Counted from the stretch's first letter, positions 17,346-28,306 are shown. The stretch: 64,000 nt of DNA from Chitinophaga caeni (GCF_002557795.1 NZ_CP023777.1:434001-498000), one strand, 5' to 3'. Notes: generated from the sequence alone by a model not told the origin. Made by a program: numbers and translations.

Positions 17346-18404
17346 TTAAAGACCTAATATACGACGATTGAAGTTTTCATCGGCGCCCGTACCTGCGAAA
17401 TCATCGAAAGCACGGTCCGTTACGCGGATAATGTGGCTGGCAATAAACGGCGCGCCCTCTTTAGCGCCGTCTTCGGGGTGCTTCATGCAACATTCCCATT
17501 CCATCACTGCCCAACCATCAAAATCATATTGCGTGAGCTTACTGAATACCCCCTTGAAATCTACCTGTCCATCGCCTAAAGAACGGAATCTCCCGGGGCG
17601 ATCGATCCAAGATTGGTAACCGCCGTACACGCCGGAGCGACCCGTAGGGTTAAACTCCGCATCTTTTACGTGGAAAGCCCTGATCTTTTCGTGGTAGATA
17701 TCGATAAATTCGAGGTAATCCAAGCATTGCAATACATAATGGCTCGGGTCATAGAGTAAACACGCACGGTTATGATTTCCCGTTGCTTCCAGGAAACGTT
17801 CGTAGGTAATACCATCGTGTAAATCTTCACCCGGATGGATTTCATAACAGAGGTCCACACCGCTTTCATCGAAGGTATTCAAGATCGGTAGCCAGCGGTT
17901 GGCCAGCTCTTTAAATCCCGTTTCCACTAAGCCGGTGGGACGTTGCGGCCAAGGATACACCGTGGGCCATAAGAGCGCCCCGCTAAAGGTAGCGTGGGCT
18001 TTCAAACCCAGGTTCGCACTGGCTTTGGCAGCGTATTTCAACTGTTGAACAGCCCATTCGGTACGGGCTTTCACATTGTTAGCTCCACGTAAATTTTCAG
18101 GGGCGAAACCGTCAAACATTTCGTTGAACGAAGGATGCACGGCCACTAGTTGCCCTTGCAGATGCGTACTCAATTCCGTTATCTCCAAGCCTGCCTCCTG
18201 CACGGCACCTTTCAATTCATCTGCATACGTCTTGCTTTCCGCAGCTTTTTGCAAGTCGATCAGGCGCGTTTCCCAAGTAGGAATCTGAACACCTTTATAT
18301 CCTAATCCCGCGGCCCATTTACAAATATCAGGAAGATTATTGAAAGGGGCTTGATCTCCCATGAACTGCGCCAAGAAGATACCGGGACCTTTTATTGTTT
18401 TCAT
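17346..18404 (-). CDS. Sugar phosphate isomerase/epimerase (xylose isomerase-like TIM barrel)
   Basis: 352 residues of the AP_endonuc_2/xylose isomerase-like fold. Visible elements: FLAQFMGDQAPFNNLPDICKWAAGLGYKGVQIP (first strand/helix), ITELSTHLQGQLVAVHP, DLCYEIHPGEDLHDG (metal Glu and His), CLLYDPSHYVLQCLDY (metal Asp and His), IRAFHVKDAEF, and WAVMEWECCMKHP (last metal Glu). Such enzymes in Gfo/Idh clusters epimerise or isomerise keto-sugars in the cytoplasm. It is 30 nt downstream of the Gfo/Idh gene, so they are surely cotranscribed. The substrate is unknown. Confidence 0.9.
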   Translation of the reverse strand: MKTIKGPGIFLAQFMGDQAPFNNLPDICKWAAGLGYKGVQIPTWETRLIDLQKAAESKTYADELKGAVQEAGLEITELSTHLQGQLVAVHPSFNEMFDGFAPENLRGANNVKARTEWAVQQLKYAAKASANLGLKAHATFSGALLWPTVYPWPQRPTGLVETGFKELANRWLPILNTFDESGVDLCYEIHPGEDLHDGITYERFLEATGNHNRACLLYDPSHYVLQCLDYLEFIDIYHEKIRAFHVKDAEFNPTGRSGVYGGYQSWIDRPGRFRSLGDGQVDFKGVFSKLTQYDFDGWAVMEWECCMKHPEDGAKEGAPFIASHIIRVTDRAFDDFAGTGADENFNRRILGL

Positions 18405-18434
18405 AATACGATTTCCAATTTAAGCATCAAGAAA

Positions 18435-19598
18435 TTACACTTCGAAAGTTGTCCATTTAGCATCGCTTTCATTGGAACGAACCACGTTGTCGATGAAAGC
18501 CATACCGCGAACACCATCCTTCACCGTTGGGAAATCCAAGGCTTCGGGACTAGCTTCCGTTTGATCTATTTTTGCCGCTAAGCTCAATGCAAAGTTGCGG
18601 TAATGGTTACCGAATGCCTCCAGGTAACCTTCCGGGTGACCACCGGGCGTACGGGCATTATGCGTAGCGAAAGACGACAGGTGCGCACCACCGTTGCCGG
18701 CACGGTATACTTCGGTAGGTTTATCCAACCATTTTACCAGCAAGGTGTTGGGTTCATGTTGCGCCCATTCCAGGCCTCCGTTTTCGCCGTACACGCGGAG
18801 CTTCAAAGCATTTTCTTCACCCGCGGCTACTTGCGAAGCCATTAATACACCCGCGGCACCGTTGTTATATTTTATCAATACAGCGCCATCATCATCCAGC
18901 ATACGGCCTTCCACCATGATATTCAGATCTGCACAAATTTTTTCAGCTTGCAAACCGGTAACATATTCTGCCAAATTAAAAGCATGTGTACCGATATCAC
19001 CCATGCAACCGCTTTTGCCGGAACGCTTGGGGTCTGTTCTCCATGCGGCTTGCGCATTTCCTTCGCGTTCGCTCAAACGGCTCAACCAACCTTGAGGGTA
19101 CTCCACCCATACTTTACGAATTTTACCGAAAGCGCCCGAAGCCACCATCTGGCGGGCTTGTTTTACCATCGGGTAACCGGTATAGGTATGCGTGAGCAAC
19201 AAACTTAAACCTGTTTCTTCCACCTTGGCAGCCAATTGCTTCGCTTCTTCCAGGTTAAGGGTAATCGGTTTTTCGATTACCACGTGAAAACCTTTATCCA
19301 ATGCCATCATAGCCGGTTCGAAGTGAGCGAAATTCGGCGTCACGATCGTGATAAAGTCCAAGCGCTCATCCGCAGGTTTTGCAGCTTCCGATTCCAGCAT
19401 GGTTTTAAAATCTGTATAAATACGGTCTTTATCCAGGAATAACATTTCACCGGATTCTTCCGCGATAGTAGGATTGACACTCAACGCGCCCGCTTTCAAC
19501 TCGATCAAACCATCCATGTTAGCAGCGATACGGTGGATGGCCCCGATAAAAGCATCCTTTCCGCCGCCGATCATTCCCATTCTAAGTTTCCTATTCAT
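18435..19598 (-). CDS. Gfo/Idh/MocA family oxidoreductase, cytoplasmic
   Basis: 387 residues with no export signal. The Rossmann start is RKLRMGMIGGGKDAFIGAIHR (GxGxxx variant GGGKDA). The nucleotide/substrate hallmark EKPITLNLEEAKQL follows, with GDIGTHAFNLAEYVTG holding the catalytic His region. The C-terminal alpha/beta domain is complete. It probably oxidises or reduces a sugar at C3 with NAD(P). It is cotranscribed with a permease (21 nt upstream) and an isomerase (30 nt downstream), giving an import-oxidise-isomerise set. Confidence 0.92.
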   Translation of the reverse strand: MNRKLRMGMIGGGKDAFIGAIHRIAANMDGLIELKAGALSVNPTIAEESGEMLFLDKDRIYTDFKTMLESEAAKPADERLDFITIVTPNFAHFEPAMMALDKGFHVVIEKPITLNLEEAKQLAAKVEETGLSLLLTHTYTGYPMVKQARQMVASGAFGKIRKVWVEYPQGWLSRLSEREGNAQAAWRTDPKRSGKSGCMGDIGTHAFNLAEYVTGLQAEKICADLNIMVEGRMLDDDGAVLIKYNNGAAGVLMASQVAAGEENALKLRVYGENGGLEWAQHEPNTLLVKWLDKPTEVYRAGNGGAHLSSFATHNARTPGGHPEGYLEAFGNHYRNFALSLAAKIDQTEASPEALDFPTVKDGVRGMAFIDNVVRSNESDAKWTTFEV

Positions 19599-19619
19599 AA
19601 ATTTAAATCGCTTTAAAGA

Positions 19620-20903
19620 TTATGCAGTTTGAGTTTCTAATTTTACTTGTTTCTTGCCTTTCATCGCGAAATACAGGATCGCGAATGCTACGATCAGGAT
19701 GCATGGAATGATCAGGATGATCTTCAATACTTCCGGTCCGGATGCAGATTGCGCCTGTGCATAAGCCATCGCTTCCGTGGTACCTTGAGCAGCCTTCACA
19801 TATACATCGTAAGCGGCGCCGGCAGGTAATTTCTCAGCGATGATCGTATCGAAGTGTCCACCGATAAAATAAGTGAAGATCGATACGGCAAACATCCCGA
19901 TACCACCCACAAGGTTCATACCTAAAGCCCCGGATTCAGGGATATATTCCGAAACGAATCCCAGCATGCAAGGCCAGAAATAAGTCACACCCATACCGAA
20001 GATGATCGCGGCAACGAATACCATGGATCCTGAAACGGTTGCCATCAGGTAAAGACCGATCGCGGATAAGATCGCGGAACATAACAGTACGCCGGTCGTA
20101 GACATCCTATGTACGATTGGCCCGGCAAAAGCCCGTCCCAAAGTTTGTACACCGGCCGTGATGGCCAAGATGATGATACTGTTTTCTACCACGTTCCTCA
20201 TCAGGATTTCGATCCATTGGCCGGTATACAGCTCGGTAATAGCGGTTCCAGCCATCAGGATAAATATGATAATAAATAAAGGGCTACCGATCGCTTTGTA
20301 CATCCTGGTGTTGGATACACCCGAAGCCACCCTTTCTGTAAGCGGGAACTTCAAGCGTAAGAACATATAACCATACAAGAAAGTAGGTATCAACATGGTT
20401 GCCATCAACCATTTATAACTGACACCCAATTGGCCGCCGAGATAATACGATATCAGGGTACCGATCACGATACCGCCGGGGAACCAAAGGTGGAAGTGGT
20501 TTAATTTCGTTGTTTTGTTCTCCGGGAAGATAGACACTACCAGCGGGTTACAGGCCGCTTCCACGGTACCGTTGGCCATACCGATAAATAAAGTAGAGAT
20601 AAATAATTCCCAGAAACCGGTCGCGAAAATAGTTAACAAGATACCGGCAAGGTGCAGGATAAATGCAGCCACCAACAGGTTTTTCATACCAATTTTATCA
20701 ACTATAAAACCACCGATCACCACCGCCAGGGGGAACCCCCAAAAAGCAGTACTGGTGATAATGGCCAATTCCTTCATATCAAGATGGAAAGCAACTCCCA
20801 AGTTGTTTAATATCCCGGCACGGATACCAAACGACAATGACGTCACCAATAACGCCAAGCAGCTGGCCACGAATAGTTTTTGCGGTTGGATAGACTGTTT
20901 CAT
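19620..20903 (-). CDS. MFS sugar permease, FucP-like
   Basis: 427 residues with about 12 membrane segments. It starts KLFVASCLALLVTSLSFGIRAGILNNLG and has the MFS loop GGFIVDKIGMKN between TM2 and TM3. IGMANGTVEAACNPLVVSIFPENKTTKLNHFHLWFPGG is the motif region typical of the FucP/NupG-like sugar:H+ symporter group of Bacteroidota. First gene of the cluster, likely importing its (keto-)sugar. The 778-nt gap upstream should hold the cluster promoter, but I cannot assign one. Confidence 0.88.
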   Translation of the reverse strand: MKQSIQPQKLFVASCLALLVTSLSFGIRAGILNNLGVAFHLDMKELAIITSTAFWGFPLAVVIGGFIVDKIGMKNLLVAAFILHLAGILLTIFATGFWELFISTLFIGMANGTVEAACNPLVVSIFPENKTTKLNHFHLWFPGGIVIGTLISYYLGGQLGVSYKWLMATMLIPTFLYGYMFLRLKFPLTERVASGVSNTRMYKAIGSPLFIIIFILMAGTAITELYTGQWIEILMRNVVENSIIILAITAGVQTLGRAFAGPIVHRMSTTGVLLCSAILSAIGLYLMATVSGSMVFVAAIIFGMGVTYFWPCMLGFVSEYIPESGALGMNLVGGIGMFAVSIFTYFIGGHFDTIIAEKLPAGAAYDVYVKAAQGTTEAMAYAQAQSASGPEVLKIILIIPCILIVAFAILYFAMKGKKQVKLETQTA

Positions 20904-21681
20904 GAACGTGAATTTTTTTTGTTTTAAGCGTGTTTACGAACTTTTAAATTTAAAAAAAGTAATTACATATTCCCATCTTTTTTATGATGGACAGCATAGA
21001 TATATAAATAAAACATATAAACTATATGATAGATGAACCAAGTACGGTGACTGATTCTTGCACGCTGACATCAAATTTTCAGGGGAAACGGCTTACGTAA
21101 ATACTCAAACTACAATGTGTCTAAAATACACATTAGTACAGCACAAGATAATCCATATTTGGAAAAACACAACATGAAACCATAAAATCGCCAGGGGTTT
21201 CCCGGGGACAATGCTTCGGCTCTTGGGAATGGATACATTCAATTTTCGACTATTACACCAGCGGTAATGGACAGGGAAATATGCCTTTTTTGCATATACT
21301 GCAACTTTTTAGCACTCAAATTGACGGTATCACCGCAAAATAACCGCCGCCATAATAATCGCGCGATTAAATTTTGGTTAATGATCCGCCCGTTCAAAGC
21401 CTGCTGTACTTTAGCTAAAAATGAATTACATAATAAAAAAATGTGAATTGATATGCTTTTTAACTTAATCTTTCTATATTTCGCACCGATTCTTGTTATC
21501 TTTTAGCTTAATTTTACAGGCCTTACTACAATTGTAGCAAAACTGTCAGCTTGGCATTAAAAAGTAAGCAAGCACAATATTTGACTGGTTTTTATCTTTA
21601 CGGCCCAACTTTTTGCAGCCAACTGTATAAAAACCGGTATGAAAATATTGGAAATTGATCATTCGTAATACGTAATTAAAC
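20904..21681. other. Divergent intergenic region between MFS cluster and secA
   Basis: No gene is supported. The one clear dyad is AATGTGT / ACACATT (21114-21134, 7-nt spacer), a possible operator for the minus-strand cluster. No TTG-N19-TAnnTTTG promoter match was found for either side. Open frames here lack family features. Confidence 0.4.
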
Positions 21682-24600
21682 ATGTTAGGTTTTTTAACAA
21701 AACTATTTGGAGGGAATAAATCTGAACGGGACATCAAGGAAGTGATGCCGATGGTCCAGCAGATTAACGAAGAATATGCCCGCTTATCTACACTTACTAT
21801 AGACGAACTGCGTAACCAAACACAGATCTTCAGGCAAAAAATCAAGGAGCATCTTGCTTCTATCGACGAAAAAATCGCCCATTTTAAAGCCGAAGCCGAC
21901 AAGGTAGAAGATGTAAACGAAAAAGATCTTTCCTATCAAGAAATTGATAAACTCAAAAAAGAACGCGATAAAGAAATCGAGGTGATCCTCGAAAAATTAT
22001 TGCCGGAAGCATTCGCAACCGTAAAAGAAACGGCCCGCCGCCTTTCCGAAAACCCAACCATCACATCCAAAGCCACCGAGCTGGATCGTAAGTTGGCCGT
22101 TACAAAAGATTATGTATCTATAGATGGCGATAATGCCACCTGGAAAAATAGCTGGTCCGCCGCCGGCAACATCGTAACCTGGAACATGGTTCACTACGAT
22201 GTACAGTTGATCGGTGGTAGCGTTCTGCATAAAGGTAAAATCGCGGAAATGGCAACAGGTGAAGGTAAAACGCTCGTTTCTACCCTACCTGCTTACCTCA
22301 ACGCGTTGGCCGGTGAAGGTGTTCACATCGTTACCGTGAACGATTACCTCGCCCGTCGTGACTCCGAATGGAACGGGCCGCTGTTCGAATTCCTCGGTAT
22401 CACGGTAGATTGTATCGATAAACACCAACCGAACTCCCCGCAACGCCGTGCTGCTTACCAAGCAGATATCACGTACGGTACGAACAACGAATTCGGTTTC
22501 GACTACTTGCGTGACAACATGGTGCACAACCCGGAAGAAATGGTGCAAAGGAAACACCACTTCGCCATGGTCGATGAGGTGGATAGCGTGTTGATCGATG
22601 ATGCCCGTACCCCCTTAATCATCTCCGGCCCGGTGCCCCGCGGTGAGGAACAGGAATATTACGCTTTAAAGCCGAGGATCAAACAATTGGTAGATCAACA
22701 AAAGAAAGTGACCAACCAATTCCTGATCGAAGCGAAAAAATTAATTGCCGAAGGTAAGGATGATCCTAAAACCGGCGGATTAGCATTGATGCGCGCTTGG
22801 CGCGGTTTGCCGAAGAGTAATGCCCTGATCAAGTTCTTAAGTGAACCGGGGATGAAAGTGTTGTTGCAGAAAGCGGAAAACTATTACCTCGCGGATCAAC
22901 AAAGGGAAATGCCCAAAGTTGATGAAGAGTTATACTTCCATATCGATGAGAAGAATAATTCCGTGGATCTTACCGAGAAAGGTATTGCCATGATCACCGG
23001 TTCAGGTGAAGATCCCAACTTCTTCATCATGCCGGATGTAGGTAGCGAAATAGCGGAAATTGAAAAATTACCGTTAAGCGCCGAGGAAAAACTTCAGAAG
23101 AAAGATCAATTGTTGCAGGATTTTGCTTTAAAATCCGACAGGATACACTCCATACAACAATTGTTGAAAGCATATACCTTATTCGAGATAGACGTAGAAT
23201 ATGTTGTTATTGACGGTAAGGTTAAAATCGTGGATGAACAAACAGGTCGTATCATGGAAGGCCGCCGTTATTCCGACGGTCTGCACCAAGCGATCGAAGC
23301 CAAGGAAGATGTGAAGGTAGAAGCTGCTACGCAAACTTTCGCCACCATCACCTTGCAAAACTTCTTCCGTATGTACCATAAGTTAGCCGGTATGACGGGT
23401 ACCGCGGTTACGGAAGCAGGCGAGTTCTGGGAAATTTACAAGTTGGACGTGGTTTCCATTCCAACCAATATCCCGATTGCCCGTAAAGATTCTGAAGACC
23501 TGGTTTATAAAACCAAGCGCGATAAATTCAGGGCCGTTATCGAGGAAGTGAAGAAACTTAAAGAAGCCGGTCGCCCGGTATTGGTGGGTACAACTTCCGT
23601 TGAGGTTTCCGAATTATTGAGCAAGATGCTCACCTTCGAGAAGATACCTCATAACGTACTGAACGCGAAACAGCACGCCCGTGAAGCACAGGTAGTTGCC
23701 GAAGCTGGTTTGGCCGGCGCCATCACCATCGCCACCAACATGGCCGGTCGTGGTACGGATATCAAGCTCGGCCCCGGTGTGAAAGAAGCTGGCGGTTTGG
23801 CTATTATAGGTACAGAACGCCATGAAAGCCGCCGTGTTGACAGGCAGTTACGCGGTCGTGCGGGACGTCAAGGTGATCCGGGTTCTTCCCAATTCTTCGT
23901 TTCGTTGGAAGATGACTTGATGAGGATGTTCGGTTCCGAGCGGATCGCTTCCCTGATGGATAGGATGGGTTATAAAGAAGGCGAGGTAATCCAGCACAGC
24001 ATGATTACCAAATCCATCGAAAGGGCCCAGAAAAAAGTAGAAGAAAATAACTTCGGTATCCGTAAACGCTTGTTGGAATATGATGATGTGATGAACAAGC
24101 AACGTACCGTGATTTATAGCAAACGTAACCACGCCTTGTTCGGTGAACGTTTAGCAATAGATATCGACAATGCTTTCTATGATGCGGCGATGGGCATCCT
24201 TGAGAAGAACCGTGCTCAAGGCGATTACGAGACCTTCAAGCTGGATGCTATCCTGAACTTCACCGTCGATACCACGATCAGCGAAGAAGAATTTGAAAAA
24301 GGTAATATGAATGCCATCGCTGAAAAATTATATGCAGAGGCGAAAGCACATTACACTCACAAAACTTCCGAAGTGGTTACCGGTACCTTACCTGTAATTG
24401 AACAGATCTACCGCGAACAAGGTCAAAATATCGAGAATATCTCCATTCCATTTACAGATGGTAAAAAAGGTATCAACGTATTGGCAAACCTTAAGAAAGT
24501 AGTTGATACGAAAGGTAAAGAAACCATCGGTGCGTTGGAACGCAGCATCACGCTGGCCTTGATCGATGAATCATGGAAGGAGCACCTGCGCGAGATGGAC

Positions 24601-25026
24601 GAATTGAAACAATCCGTACAAGGTGCGGTTTACGAGCAGAAAGACCCGTTGTTGATCTACAAACTTGAAGCATTCAAGTTGTTCAAGGAAATGGATGATA
24701 ATACCAGCCGTGAAATTGTTTCATTCTTGTGTAAGTCAGGCATCCCCGTGAGCCAAGATCAACCGGCCAACCAGCAAAGGCAAGCAGCGCCACCGCAACA
24801 AATCCGTGAAGGTCGTGAAGAAAAAACCGATATGAGCCGCATGAGGGCATCGCACCAGGAATTTTCTAACGGGCAACCGGAACAACAAGCGGAACATTAT
24901 ACCAATGGACCGGATACTGACGTAAAACAAGAGCCCGTTCGCGTAGGCCCCAAGGTGGGTCGTAACGATCCCTGCCCCTGTGGTAGCGGGAAGAAATTCA
25001 AGCAGTGTCACGGTAAAGACCAATAA
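21682..25026 (+). CDS. secA: Preprotein translocase ATPase SecA
   Basis: 1114 residues, the large Bacteroidota form of the motor that drives proteins through SecYEG. Walker [10 protein letters not shown] at about 189-197, [32 protein letters not shown] (Walker B region), the Bacteroidota-type insertion around 340-400, [28 protein letters not shown], and [18 protein letters not shown]. The C-terminus ends in the SEC-C zinc motif [14 protein letters not shown] after a Gln-rich linker. The start [17 protein letters not shown] is the usual one. Monocistronic, with a hairpin after the stop. Confidence 0.98.
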   Translation: MLGFLTKLFGGNKSERDIKEVMPMVQQINEEYARLSTLTIDELRNQTQIFRQKIKEHLASIDEKIAHFKAEADKVEDVNEKDLSYQEIDKLKKERDKEIEVILEKLLPEAFATVKETARRLSENPTITSKATELDRKLAVTKDYVSIDGDNATWKNSWSAAGNIVTWNMVHYDVQLIGGSVLHKGKIAEMATGEGKTLVSTLPAYLNALAGEGVHIVTVNDYLARRDSEWNGPLFEFLGITVDCIDKHQPNSPQRRAAYQADITYGTNNEFGFDYLRDNMVHNPEEMVQRKHHFAMVDEVDSVLIDDARTPLIISGPVPRGEEQEYYALKPRIKQLVDQQKKVTNQFLIEAKKLIAEGKDDPKTGGLALMRAWRGLPKSNALIKFLSEPGMKVLLQKAENYYLADQQREMPKVDEELYFHIDEKNNSVDLTEKGIAMITGSGEDPNFFIMPDVGSEIAEIEKLPLSAEEKLQKKDQLLQDFALKSDRIHSIQQLLKAYTLFEIDVEYVVIDGKVKIVDEQTGRIMEGRRYSDGLHQAIEAKEDVKVEAATQTFATITLQNFFRMYHKLAGMTGTAVTEAGEFWEIYKLDVVSIPTNIPIARKDSEDLVYKTKRDKFRAVIEEVKKLKEAGRPVLVGTTSVEVSELLSKMLTFEKIPHNVLNAKQHAREAQVVAEAGLAGAITIATNMAGRGTDIKLGPGVKEAGGLAIIGTERHESRRVDRQLRGRAGRQGDPGSSQFFVSLEDDLMRMFGSERIASLMDRMGYKEGEVIQHSMITKSIERAQKKVEENNFGIRKRLLEYDDVMNKQRTVIYSKRNHALFGERLAIDIDNAFYDAAMGILEKNRAQGDYETFKLDAILNFTVDTTISEEEFEKGNMNAIAEKLYAEAKAHYTHKTSEVVTGTLPVIEQIYREQGQNIENISIPFTDGKKGINVLANLKKVVDTKGKETIGALERSITLALIDESWKEHLREMDELKQSVQGAVYEQKDPLLIYKLEAFKLFKEMDDNTSREIVSFLCKSGIPVSQDQPANQQRQAAPPQQIREGREEKTDMSRMRASHQEFSNGQPEQQAEHYTNGPDTDVKQEPVRVGPKVGRNDPCPCGSGKKFKQCHGKDQ

Positions 25027-25048
25027 TTACGAATAAATCATTATAGTC

Positions 25049-25092
25049 ACAGCGTTGCACAGCTTTCAAGAGTTTGCAACGCTGTCTTGTTT
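25049..25092 (+). terminator. Hairpin after secA, probable terminator
   Basis: An 11-bp stem ACAGCGTTGCA / TGCAACGCTGT with a 15-nt loop, then CTTGTTTT. The weak T-run leaves some read-through into deoC likely. Confidence 0.65.
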
Positions 25093-25111
25093 TATATAAA
25101 ACCGTTTTCGG

Positions 25112-25777
25112 ATGAAGACCATCAACCGTTATATTGACCATACGATACTAAAACCTACAACCACGCTAAACGAGATTAAGAAGTTGTGCATGGAAGCCGT
25201 GGAGTACAATTTTGCAGCCGTATGCGTGCCACCGCCATTCGTGAGGATTACAAGCACTTTTGTCGGAAATACCGATACCAAGGTAGCCACCGTTGTAGGA
25301 TTCCCCTTCGGCTATGCCGCTATCGAGGCCAAAGTAGCCGAAACCGTGATGGCGATTTTAGATGGCGCCGATGAAATTGATATGGTCGCCAACATTATCG
25401 CGATTAAGGGCGGGGACTGGGAATTTATTGAGAAAGAAGCCGCCACGGTACTGTCGTTGGTTCACAGTAAAGGGAAGGTGTTGAAAATCATCATCGAAAG
25501 TGGCATATTATTGGATGAGGAAATCATTAAATGTTGCGAAATTTACGGGAAGTTAGGGGTTGATTTCGTTAAAACCAGCACCGGCTATGCCGAGAAGGGT
25601 GCCACTTTGGAAGCGGTTGCCTTGATGAGAAAACATTTACCCGCAAATATTCAGATAAAAGCTTCGGGCGGGATTCGTACCTTTGCCTTTGCAGAAGCAT
25701 TGATCGCGGCTGGGGCTAACCGGATAGGAGCCAGTGCCAGCGTGCAGATCATGAAAGAAAGCTTAGCTCAATCATAA
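25112..25777 (+). CDS. deoC: Deoxyribose-phosphate aldolase
   Basis: 221 residues, a class I aldolase that splits 2-deoxyribose-5-phosphate into glyceraldehyde-3-phosphate and acetaldehyde. Hallmarks: IDHTILKPTTT, VVGFPFGYAAIEAKVAE, GADEIDMVANI (key Asp), VLKIIIESGIL, and DFVKTSTGYAEKGAT with the Schiff-base Lys in FVKTSTG. IKASGGIRT and NRIGASASVQIM finish the phosphate site. Length is normal. It sits upstream of the SPOR and peptidase genes with short gaps. Confidence 0.95.
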   Translation: MKTINRYIDHTILKPTTTLNEIKKLCMEAVEYNFAAVCVPPPFVRITSTFVGNTDTKVATVVGFPFGYAAIEAKVAETVMAILDGADEIDMVANIIAIKGGDWEFIEKEAATVLSLVHSKGKVLKIIIESGILLDEEIIKCCEIYGKLGVDFVKTSTGYAEKGATLEAVALMRKHLPANIQIKASGGIRTFAFAEALIAAGANRIGASASVQIMKESLAQS

Positions 25778-25806
25778 ACCGGTTTAACTGGTGATTAAAA
25801 ATATAT

Positions 25807-26238
25807 ATGATGCATAAATTTATTTTTTTACCGGCCTTGATGTTTTTATTTGTAACTGTAGCCCGTGCTCAAGAAGTGAGTGATGGTTCCATCAAGGTTG
25901 TAAAAGACGGTCGAATCGAAGCATTGATCAAGAAGCAAGTATACGTGAACACCCTAGCACTACGCAACCCACCCGGTTTCCGGGTACAAGTTCTTTCCAC
26001 CAACAAAAGAAATGAGGCTACCGCTGCTAAAACTAAGTTGATGCAAGCCTTTCCTGACTACAGGACTTACCTGGATTACCAGGCGCCTTATTTCAAAGTT
26101 CGCGTGGGCGATTTCCGCAGCCGGGAAGAAGCCACGGAACTTCGTAATAAACTATCCAACTTTTTTCCCGCTGGCGTATTCGTAGTGCCTAGCATCATCA
26201 ACGTAACGCCAGGCAAAGAAATGATCAATGAAAACTAA
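25807..26238 (+). CDS. Exported SPOR-domain protein
   Basis: 143 residues. A signal peptide (MMHKFIFLPALMFLFVTVARAQ) is followed by a short linker and one SPOR domain, about residues 55-135: GFRVQVLSTNKRNEATAAKTKLMQAFPDYRTYLDYQAPYFKVRVGDFRSREEATELRNKLS. SPOR domains bind glycan strands stripped of stem peptides at division sites. The stop overlaps the next gene's start by 11 nt, implying translational coupling. Confidence 0.9.
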   Translation: MMHKFIFLPALMFLFVTVARAQEVSDGSIKVVKDGRIEALIKKQVYVNTLALRNPPGFRVQVLSTNKRNEATAAKTKLMQAFPDYRTYLDYQAPYFKVRVGDFRSREEATELRNKLSNFFPAGVFVVPSIINVTPGKEMINEN

Positions 26239-27403
26239 AATACATTCCCTAGCAAAACAATATGCACAAGAATTTATCAATGTAAGAAGACACTTACATT
26301 CACACCCGGAACTTTCATTTCAAGAATACGAAACCAGTAAGTTCATTCAACAACAACTCGATCAATACGGGGTTTCTTACCAAGCCGGTATTGCCGGAAC
26401 AGGCATCGTGGCTATTATCGAAGGTAAAAATCCCGGGAAAAAAGTCATCGCGCTACGTGGCGATATCGATGCTTTGCCGATATTGGAAGCCAACGATGTT
26501 CCATACAAGTCGCAACACGAGGGCGTAATGCACGCCTGCGGTCACGATGTGCATACAACCTGTATGCTCGGCGCCAGCAAAATTTTAAACGAACTTAAGG
26601 ATGAGTTTGAAGGAACCGTTAAGATAATTTTCCAACCCGGCGAAGAAAAACATCCGGGCGGCGCCAGCCTGATGATTAAGGAAGGCGTATTGGAAAATCC
26701 CCATCCCCAGGCAATTCTAGGCTTACATGTTCAACCTACCATGGAAGCGGGAAAACTAGGTTTCCGTGCAGGAGAATATATGGCCAGTGCCGATGAGATC
26801 TACATCACGATCAAGGGTAAAGGCGGTCATGCCGCCGCCCCGCATCTTACCGTGGATACCATCTTGGTGGCTTCGCATTTAGTGGTGAGCTTGCAACAAA
26901 TCATCAGCCGAAACAACAATCCATTCACACCATCTGTTTTATCCATATGCGCGTTCAATGGCGGATTTACAACCAACGTGATCCCCAGTGAAGTGAAATT
27001 GATGGGAACATTCAGGGCGATGGATGAAACCTGGCGTTTTAAAGCCCATGAATTAATCAAGAAGCAGGCTACAGAACTGGTACACGCGATGGGTGCGGAG
27101 ATTGAAATGGAAATACTGGTGGGCTACCCTACCTTAATCAACAATGAGACCGTTACCGGTAAAGCCCGTAGCTTGGCAGAAGAATACTTGGGTAAAGAAA
27201 AAGTTGATGACACGGAATTACGGATGGGCGCTGAAGATTTTGCCTTCTATTCCCAAGAAATCCCGGCTTGCTTTTTCCGCCTGGGAACAGGGAATAAGTC
27301 GCGCGGCATTACTTCCGGCGTACATACCCCCACATTCGATGTGGATGAATCTGCTATCGAAGTCGGTATGGGTACAATGGCTTACCTGGCAACACAATTT
27401 TAA
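26228..27403 (+). CDS. M20-family metal-dependent amidohydrolase/carboxypeptidase
   Basis: 391 residues, M20D type (IAA-amino acid hydrolase/hippurate hydrolase-like). Metal-binding patterns: RRHLHSHPELSFQEYETS, LRGDIDALPI, MHACGHDVHTTCMLG, IFQPGEEKHPGGA, and the late MGAEDFAFYSQEIPACFFRLG and SGVHTPTFDVDE. The dimerisation domain is central (KGKGGHAAAPH). No signal peptide, so cytoplasmic. The substrate is an N-acyl or amidated amino acid, not identifiable further. Coupled to the SPOR gene by an 11-nt overlap. Confidence 0.92.
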   Translation: MKTKIHSLAKQYAQEFINVRRHLHSHPELSFQEYETSKFIQQQLDQYGVSYQAGIAGTGIVAIIEGKNPGKKVIALRGDIDALPILEANDVPYKSQHEGVMHACGHDVHTTCMLGASKILNELKDEFEGTVKIIFQPGEEKHPGGASLMIKEGVLENPHPQAILGLHVQPTMEAGKLGFRAGEYMASADEIYITIKGKGGHAAAPHLTVDTILVASHLVVSLQQIISRNNNPFTPSVLSICAFNGGFTTNVIPSEVKLMGTFRAMDETWRFKAHELIKKQATELVHAMGAEIEMEILVGYPTLINNETVTGKARSLAEEYLGKEKVDDTELRMGAEDFAFYSQEIPACFFRLGTGNKSRGITSGVHTPTFDVDESAIEVGMGTMAYLATQF

Positions 27404-27435
27404 ATAATTCAGCTATATAATAAACTGCTACACGC

Positions 27436-28269
27436 ATGGTAAAAATTGGTCAATACAACCATTTAAGAGTCAAGAAGCTGTCCGATTTTGGCGTGTTTCT
27501 CGATGGTTACGGGGAGCTGGAAATTTTAATGCCCAAGCGCTTTGTCCCGAAGGATACAAAGGTGGGCGATGAATTGGAAGTCTTTATTTATCATGATTCG
27601 GAGAACCGCCTGACGGCCACCACGCAAAAACCGAAAGGCATTGTAGGCGATATCGTAAACCTGAAAGCCGTTAGCACTACGCCGCAAGGCGCTTTCCTGG
27701 ATTGGGGTTTGATGAAAGATATATTTGTCCCCCTTTCCCAACAAGTACATAAAATGATCCCGGGACAAGAATATCTCGTGAAAATTTATCTCGATGAAAG
27801 AACAGGAAGGGTGGCTGCAACCGAGAAGTTAGAACGATTTTTATCGAATGATGAATTGAGCGTCAATATCCTCGACCCGGTTAAAGTGACTATTTACAGG
27901 AGAACGGATCTCGGCTTTGTTGTCATCATCAATAATAAACATACCGGAATCTTGCATAAAAATGAGATATTCCGCCCTGTCGATACCGGTGAAACTTACG
28001 ATGGATATATCAAGAATATCAAGCGGGATAAAATTGATGTTGTTCTCGGTAAACCCGGTTATGACAAGGTAGAAGATGAGGTTGACAAAGTGCTGCGCCT
28101 GCTCAATGAAAATGATGGTTACTTACCTTATCATGATAAAAGCGACCCCGAAGAGATTTATGATTTCTTCGGTATGAGTAAGAAGACCTTCAAGATGATC
28201 ACCGGGAATTTATATAAACAGAAGAAAATCATTTTTACCCAGACCGGCATCAAACTGATTACGGATTGA
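27436..28269 (+). CDS. cvfB: S1-like RNA-binding protein CvfB
   Basis: 277 residues: tandem S1-like domains (IGQYNHLRVKKLSDFGVFLDGYGELEILMPKRFVP; VGDIVNLKAVSTTPQGAFLDWGLMKDIFVPLSQQ; LGFVVIINNKHTGILHKNEIF) and a C-terminal winged helix (YHDKSDPEEIYDFFGMSKKTFKMITGNLYKQKKI). This is the CvfB/YitL architecture, an RNA-binding protein affecting virulence and gene expression in Firmicutes. The role here is inferred. Confidence 0.88.
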   Translation: MVKIGQYNHLRVKKLSDFGVFLDGYGELEILMPKRFVPKDTKVGDELEVFIYHDSENRLTATTQKPKGIVGDIVNLKAVSTTPQGAFLDWGLMKDIFVPLSQQVHKMIPGQEYLVKIYLDERTGRVAATEKLERFLSNDELSVNILDPVKVTIYRRTDLGFVVIINNKHTGILHKNEIFRPVDTGETYDGYIKNIKRDKIDVVLGKPGYDKVEDEVDKVLRLLNENDGYLPYHDKSDPEEIYDFFGMSKKTFKMITGNLYKQKKIIFTQTGIKLITD

Positions 28270-28306
28270 TGACGGATTGCGGAATTTCAAGGATTTATTT
28301 TACATT

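Noticed and set aside
20515-21036. 173-codon plus-strand ORF opposite the MFS gene
   Set aside because: It is mostly antisense to a clear permease gene and has no recognisable domain.
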